Shown here in pieces: positions 60,275-64,000 of a DNA stretch of 64,000 nucleotides. Positions within the stretch are counted from its first letter, which is position 1; the number at the start of each line of letters is the position of its first letter. Location: assembly GCA_944320885.1 (NCBI GenBank), contig CALUJE010000001.1:186001-250000 (forward strand). The letters are read 5' to 3'. The position numbers and the translations under genes were made by a program. This DNA comes from an uncultured Phocaeicola sp. (lineage in GTDB: Bacteria; Bacteroidota; Bacteroidia; Bacteroidales; Bacteroidaceae). The notes under the pieces are model-generated. The model worked only from the letters and a program-made list of their open reading frames with translations. It was not told the origin of the DNA and did no database searches.

Positions 60275-61081
60275 ATGAGAAAGTTAGGTTTGCTATGCAT
60301 GTGTTTGTTGCTGGCATGTATTGTGAGAGCTCAGTGTGAAACACAGAATCTTGCATTTAAAGCCGGTGAAAGAGTAACATATGATTTGTATTTCAATTGG
60401 AAATTTGTGTGGGTGAAAGCCGGAACAGCACAAATGCAGATTAGTGATACCAAATATCATGGGAAACCTGCATACAGAACCTTTCTGCAAACAAAGGGAA
60501 ATAAAAGAGCCGATTTCTTTTTTATAATGCGCGATACGCTGGAAAGTGTTATGTCGCACGATTTGGTTCCATATTATTTTAGAAAAGGGGCCGAGGAGGG
60601 AAGCCGGTATACAGTAGACGAGGTGAACTTCTCATATAAGGACGGGAAGAGTTATATCAAGCAGTCCAGACATCGTAACGGAAGAGAACCGAAATACTCA
60701 CAGCAGGTAGAAGAGTATTGTGTGTATGATATGTTGAGTATTCTGGCACGGGCACGTTCATTCGACCCTTCCGACTATAAAGTCGGTCAGAAGATTCTCT
60801 TTCCGATGGCTACAGGTGTGGCTGTAGAAGAGCAGACACTGATTTTCAGAGGACGTGAAGTAGTTGAGGCGAATGACGGGCAGAAGTATCGTTGCCTGAA
60901 GTTTTCTCTGGTAGAATATAAGAATAAGAAAGAGAAGGAAGTAATAACCTTTTTTATTTCAGACGATATGAATCATTTGCCTATACGTTTGGACATGTAT
61001 CTGAATTTTGGAAGTGCAAAAGCCTTTCTTACCAGTATCCAAGGCAATCGGCATCCTATAACTTCATTGATAAAGAAATAA
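60275..61081 (+). CDS. DUF3108-family exported protein
   Basis: A 268-residue protein with a signal peptide (MRKLGLLCMCLLLACIVRAQ; a lipidated Cys is possible). The body has the DUF3108 look: FKAGERVTYDLYFNWKFVWVKAGTAQMQISD, then a beta-rich lipocalin-like region (FFFIMRDTLESVMSHDLVPYYFRKG; VVEANDGQKYRCLKFSLVEY) that may bind hydrophobic ligands. The start at 60275 follows the previous stop by one base and gives the signal peptide. Function is unknown. Third gene of the GH3-Ig-DUF3108 set. Confidence 0.85.
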   Translation: MRKLGLLCMCLLLACIVRAQCETQNLAFKAGERVTYDLYFNWKFVWVKAGTAQMQISDTKYHGKPAYRTFLQTKGNKRADFFFIMRDTLESVMSHDLVPYYFRKGAEEGSRYTVDEVNFSYKDGKSYIKQSRHRNGREPKYSQQVEEYCVYDMLSILARARSFDPSDYKVGQKILFPMATGVAVEEQTLIFRGREVVEANDGQKYRCLKFSLVEYKNKKEKEVITFFISDDMNHLPIRLDMYLNFGSAKAFLTSIQGNRHPITSLIKK

Positions 61082-61101
61082 CGGACTTACACGGATATAT
61101 A

Positions 61102-61143
61102 AACAAATAAAGCCTGAATCTCAAGATTCAGGCTTTATTTGTT
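61102..61143. terminator. Perfect bidirectional terminator
   Basis: A perfect 20-bp stem with a 2-nt centre, AACAAATAAAGCCTGAATCT pairing with its complement at 61124-61143. It gives T-rich 3' ends on both strands and lies between DUF3108 and ferritin. Confidence 0.9.
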
Positions 61144-61170
61144 GTAGGCAAGTATTTTATTGCCTATATA

Positions 61171-61653
61171 TTACTTTCTTTGACCCAATTGTCCGTCAAG
61201 ATAACAGATTGCTCCGTCTCCCATTTTACGGATACGTTCAACAATGCCTTGTGCGGTTGCTTCCTCTTCTACCTGTTCGCGTACGAATGACCAAAGGAAG
61301 TCTTGTGTAGCTTTGTCTTTCTCTGCTGAAGCTACATCAACAAGATTGTCGATCAATTGAGATACATGGCATTCATGCTGGTATACATGTTCGAATACTT
61401 CCAGCGGACTTCCCCAACCGGTAGGTACGACGTCTACTTTGTCTACAGTTACTCTACCGCCACGTTTGATGACATAGTCGGCCATTGTATATGCGTGTTC
61501 CAGTTCTTCCTGAGATTGCAGTTTCATCCAGTGAGCAAAGCCGTCAAAGCCTTCTGCTTTTAAGTAGAGACTCATTGACATGTAAAGGTTGGCAGACCAC
61601 ATTTCAGCAGTGATTTGCTCTTTAATAGCATTCTGAAGTTTTTCGCTAATCAT
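61171..61653 (-). CDS. ftnA: Ferritin (iron storage, FtnA type)
   Basis: A 160-residue ferritin. The ferroxidase ligands appear as E in KEQITAEMWSANLYMSM, E and H in LQSQEELEHAYTMADYV, and in FVREQVEEEATAQGIV. It oxidises and stores iron in a 24-subunit shell in the cytoplasm; in Bacteroides ferritin protects against oxygen. The longer frame to 61722 is not used: the start at 61653 gives MISEKLQNAIKEQ, the family's normal beginning. The promoter region overlaps the cysS terminator. Confidence 0.94.
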   Translation of the reverse strand: MISEKLQNAIKEQITAEMWSANLYMSMSLYLKAEGFDGFAHWMKLQSQEELEHAYTMADYVIKRGGRVTVDKVDVVPTGWGSPLEVFEHVYQHECHVSQLIDNLVDVASAEKDKATQDFLWSFVREQVEEEATAQGIVERIRKMGDGAICYLDGQLGQRK

Positions 61654-61714
61654 AGTTGTAATGTTTAATAAGTGAATATTCTGAAAGAGTAAGAGCAAAA
61701 TATGTACCAAAAAG

Positions 61715-61771
61715 AAACGCAATCTTCTGCTCTGTCTTTTTAATAAGATTTATTAGCAGTAGATTGCGTTT
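61715..61771 (-). terminator. Terminator after cysS
   Basis: Arms at about 61715-61731 and 61755-61771 (AAACGCAATCT...AGATTGCGTTT, plus CTGCT/AGCAG with one bulge). The minus-strand T-run overlaps the region where the ferritin promoter is expected. Confidence 0.75.
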
Positions 61772-61818
61772 GACTATTTATATGCTGTCTCTTTGGCAGA
61801 GCCTCATGACAGTATTGT

Positions 61819-63294
61819 TTATTTGTTCAGTTTCCAGGTAGCACCGTCTTTGGTATCCTTGATTTCGAATCCTAAAGCTGTGAGTTCGTTACGAATCTTG
61901 TCACTTGTAGTCCAGTCTTTGTTGGCTTTGGCTACCATGCGCTGTTCAAGCAGCATGTCTACAACTTTTCCGTAGGCTTGTTCGCGTGCGTCGTCTGAAC
62001 CTCTTTCTTCTTTCATACCGAGAAGGTCGAACAGGAAAAGCTGGAATACGCTCTTGAGTTCTTCGAGATCTTCTTTGGTGATGGTTGCCTTTTTGTCATA
62101 TACCGTGTTGATGGCCTTGCTGGCATCAAACAGGTGAGCAATAACGATAGGAGTATTGAGGTCATCGTTCATGGCATCGTAACATTTCTGGCGCAAACCA
62201 GTGATATCGATGGTTGTTGCTCCTGCCGGCTGTATGCGTTCCAGGTTGTTGTATGCCTCCATCAGTCGTTGCATTCCCTTTTCGGCAGCTTGCAGAGCTT
62301 CGTTACTGAAGTCTACGGTGCTGCGGTAATGAGCCTGAAGGATGAAGAAACGTATGGTCATCGGGCTGTATGGCTGTGTAAGCAAAGGATGCGTACCGTT
62401 GAAGAATTCATCGAGTGTGATGAAATTTCCCAGACTCTTGCTCATCTTCGTACCGTTGATGGTCAGCATGTTGTTGTGCATCCAGTAATGTACCATGTCA
62501 TCACCCTGTGATGCTACGCTTTGTGCTATTTCGCATTCATGGTGTGGGAATACCAGGTCCATACCTCCTCCGTGAATGTCGAAGTGGGCACCCAGGTATT
62601 TGCGTCCCATGGCGGTACATTCGCAGTGCCATCCGGGGAATCCGTTGCTCCACGGACTGGGCCAGCGCATGATGTGTTCCGGCTGTGCGCATTTCCACAG
62701 GGCGAAGTCGGCCGGATTATGTTTTTCCTCCTGACCGTCGAGTTCACGTGTTGTATTCAGCACGTCGTCAAGATTACGGCCAGACAGTTTTCCGTAACGG
62801 TGGTCCTTATTGTATTTTGCAACATCAAAGTATACCGAACCGTGGCTTTCGTAAGCATATCCGTTTTTCAGGATTTCCTTTACGAGCTCAATCTGTTCGA
62901 TGATATGTCCTGATGCAAGCGGTTCAATGCTGGGCGGGAGAACGTTGAGCGCTTCCATAGCCTTGTGGTATCTGTTTGCATAATACTGTGCCACTTCCAT
63001 GGGCTCAAGTTGCTCCAGACGTGCTTTCTTTGCAATCTTGTCTTCACCCTCGTCGGCATCATGTTCCAGATGACCCACGTCGGTAATGTTACGTACATAG
63101 CGTACTTTATATCCTAGATGCTTGAGATAGCGGAATACGATATCAAAAGTGATTGCTGGGCGAGCATGTCCCAAGTGACCGTCACCATAAACGGTAGGGC
63201 CACATACATACATCCCCACATGAGGAGCATGCAATGGGACGAACTCCTCCTTTTTACGGGACAATGTATTGTAGATAAAAAGTTTTTGTTCCAT
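61819..63294 (-). CDS. cysS: Cysteinyl-tRNA synthetase
   Basis: A 491-residue class I synthetase. HIGH is represented by HLGH in [16 protein letters not shown] is intact in [11 protein letters not shown], and the zinc ligands are seen in [10 protein letters not shown] and WHCECTAMG plus [10 protein letters not shown]. The C-terminal DALR/anticodon domain is present. The start at 63294 ([18 protein letters not shown]) is chosen because the longer frame from 63318 would begin inside the -7 box at 63316-63323. Confidence 0.97.
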   Translation of the reverse strand: MEQKLFIYNTLSRKKEEFVPLHAPHVGMYVCGPTVYGDGHLGHARPAITFDIVFRYLKHLGYKVRYVRNITDVGHLEHDADEGEDKIAKKARLEQLEPMEVAQYYANRYHKAMEALNVLPPSIEPLASGHIIEQIELVKEILKNGYAYESHGSVYFDVAKYNKDHRYGKLSGRNLDDVLNTTRELDGQEEKHNPADFALWKCAQPEHIMRWPSPWSNGFPGWHCECTAMGRKYLGAHFDIHGGGMDLVFPHHECEIAQSVASQGDDMVHYWMHNNMLTINGTKMSKSLGNFITLDEFFNGTHPLLTQPYSPMTIRFFILQAHYRSTVDFSNEALQAAEKGMQRLMEAYNNLERIQPAGATTIDITGLRQKCYDAMNDDLNTPIVIAHLFDASKAINTVYDKKATITKEDLEELKSVFQLFLFDLLGMKEERGSDDAREQAYGKVVDMLLEQRMVAKANKDWTTSDKIRNELTALGFEIKDTKDGATWKLNK

Positions 63295-63315
63295 AAGCTT
63301 GAATTTTCGTTCTTG

Positions 63316-63323
63316 CAAAGATA
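63316..63323 (-). promoter_or_regulatory. Bacteroidetes -7 box (TATCTTTG) for cysS
   Basis: An exact TAnnTTTG match on the minus strand, 21 bp before the cysS ATG. TTTA, one base off TTTG, lies 18 bp upstream of it. Confidence 0.55.
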
Positions 63324-63441
63324 GTGAAGTAATGTATATAATAAACAGAAAGTTGGTGTAAAGTTGCTGCTTATTTTGTTTTTTGCCATTCAGATTGTAT
63401 GCCTGAAATATTTTACCCGTTTTATGGAGATAAATGTATGG

Positions 63442-64000
63442 TTATGGTTTGTCATGGGTGTTGATAAATGAGAGTATGGCTTCTTCCATTGTTTTCTTGT
63501 CGTTTTCGGAATATCGCAGGTGTGTAGACTCCGGGAGTCTTAGTGTGCTCAGACAGTTCCTGTCGGTATGTTCGGTGAAGTAAGACAGACTGTGTCTGGC
63601 ATCTACCAGTTCGTCCTGCATCCCCTGAATAGCCAGTAGTGGTATGTGTATTGCCGGAAGATTCTTTCTTGTGTCGTCAATCAGCATGAAGAGGTCTTTG
63701 ATGCGTGGAATCCAGTGACGGTATTCAAGTGTAGGTCCGGGAGCTACGTTTATTACGTTCTGCAAGGTTACATGCTCTTCATTGGTATCGGTAGGGAAAT
63801 AGCGGAAGCCTAGCAGATTGTGTACGGCACGTGCCGTAACCCATACATAGATAGGACATCCGATGGTTACGATACCCACTATTGATTGTGGATTATAACA
63901 ATAAGTATTGATGGCCAGCAGTCCGCCCATGGAATGACCCACGATGAATATCCGTTTGTATTGTTTCCGGAAAGTGTCCAGCTGGGCATTAACATAGTTT
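63442..64000 (-). CDS. Alpha/beta hydrolase (partial, N-terminus off window)
   Basis: The frame runs from the right edge of the window to 63442, so the start is missing; about 185 codons are seen. The nucleophile elbow is RIFIVGHSMGGLLAI. The later acid/base candidates are in AIQGMQDELVDARHS and LPESTHLRYSEND, completing a Ser-Asp-His triad. The pattern matches monoacylglycerol lipase/Est30-like carboxylesterases or alpha/beta hydrolases. The substrate cannot be told. An internal GTG at 63942 is not a likely start, since the frame stays open past it with normal family sequence. Confidence 0.85.
   Translation of the reverse strand, partial: NYVNAQLDTFRKQYKRIFIVGHSMGGLLAINTYCYNPQSIVGIVTIGCPIYVWVTARAVHNLLGFRYFPTDTNEEHVTLQNVINVAPGPTLEYRHWIPRIKDLFMLIDDTRKNLPAIHIPLLAIQGMQDELVDARHSLSYFTEHTDRNCLSTLRLPESTHLRYSENDKKTMEEAILSFINTHDKP

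Noticed and set aside
1..64000. tRNA, rRNA, riboswitch and prophage genes
   Set aside because: I looked for cloverleaf T-loop signatures, rRNA-like blocks, known riboswitch cores, integrases and phage structural genes and recognised none; a covariance search would be needed to exclude small RNAs.

Overview
The window is chromosomal DNA of a gut-type member of the Bacteroidales, most likely Bacteroides or Phocaeicola. The evidence is an STN-domain SusC/SusD pair with a FecR anti-sigma factor, many lipoproteins, DUF families typical of Bacteroidetes, no Shine-Dalgarno sequences, and the Bacteroidetes promoter element TAnnTTTG at the expected distance before many starts. I found no rRNA, tRNA, CRISPR array, prophage or insertion sequence. 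Most of the window reads as core genome.

Layout. 0-2.2 kb: a partial nitroreductase lipoprotein and a XylE-type sugar/H+ symporter. 2.3-7.5 kb: a tight operon of an Lrp regulator, DUF4491, a rare amidotransferase-dipeptidase fusion, a type II glutaminyl cyclase, SufE and MnmA. 7.7-12.7 kb (minus): a DUF2723 membrane protein, a polysaccharide deacetylase and QueG. 13-21.7 kb (minus): RlmL-like methyltransferase, DPP-IV/PtpA-like peptidase, PurD, a membrane protein, a DedA/YqaA protein, MnmD, and a zinc-type binding protein with its ATPase but no permease. 22.3-38.3 kb: lytic transglycosylase, thioredoxin-like lipoprotein, RNase R, epimerase, PAP2 protein, GNAT, SulP transporter, PBP4-type DacB, PH-domain protein, NadB, an ECF sigma factor and the anaerobic NrdDG reductase. 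38.5-48.3 kb (minus): a lower-GC operon fecR-susC-susD-DUF4843-PKD-like-TlpA, whose architecture resembles a SusCD transporter with accessory lipoproteins reported for peptide uptake. 48.5-54.3 kb: a pectin/uronate block of DUF4861, KduD, KduI, a beta-barrel protein and a PL1-type pectate lyase. 54.6-64 kb: two tandem PepSY-like proteins with duplicated promoters, a phosphofructokinase with an altered motif, a GH3-like adenylase followed by an Ig-like lipoprotein and DUF3108, then ferritin, CysS and a partial alpha/beta hydrolase.

The most unusual signal is not a gene. Six intergenic elements fall into two sequence families that share one design: an even number (2 or 4) of head-to-tail imperfect palindromes of 21 or 22 bp, enclosed by short inverted ends that read GTTT...AAAC in the four or five best copies. 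Family A copies are at about 7479, 21973 and 38302; family B copies are at about 12872, 28671 and 54312. I do not recognise these as a described class.

Functional threads: three tRNA wobble-base enzymes (MnmA, MnmD, QueG), with SufE beside MnmA, lie within about 9 kb. A FecR/STN-SusC pair has no adjacent sigma factor, while an ECF sigma factor without an anti-sigma partner sits 12-13 kb away. All function calls rest on motif recognition by eye; no database search was run.
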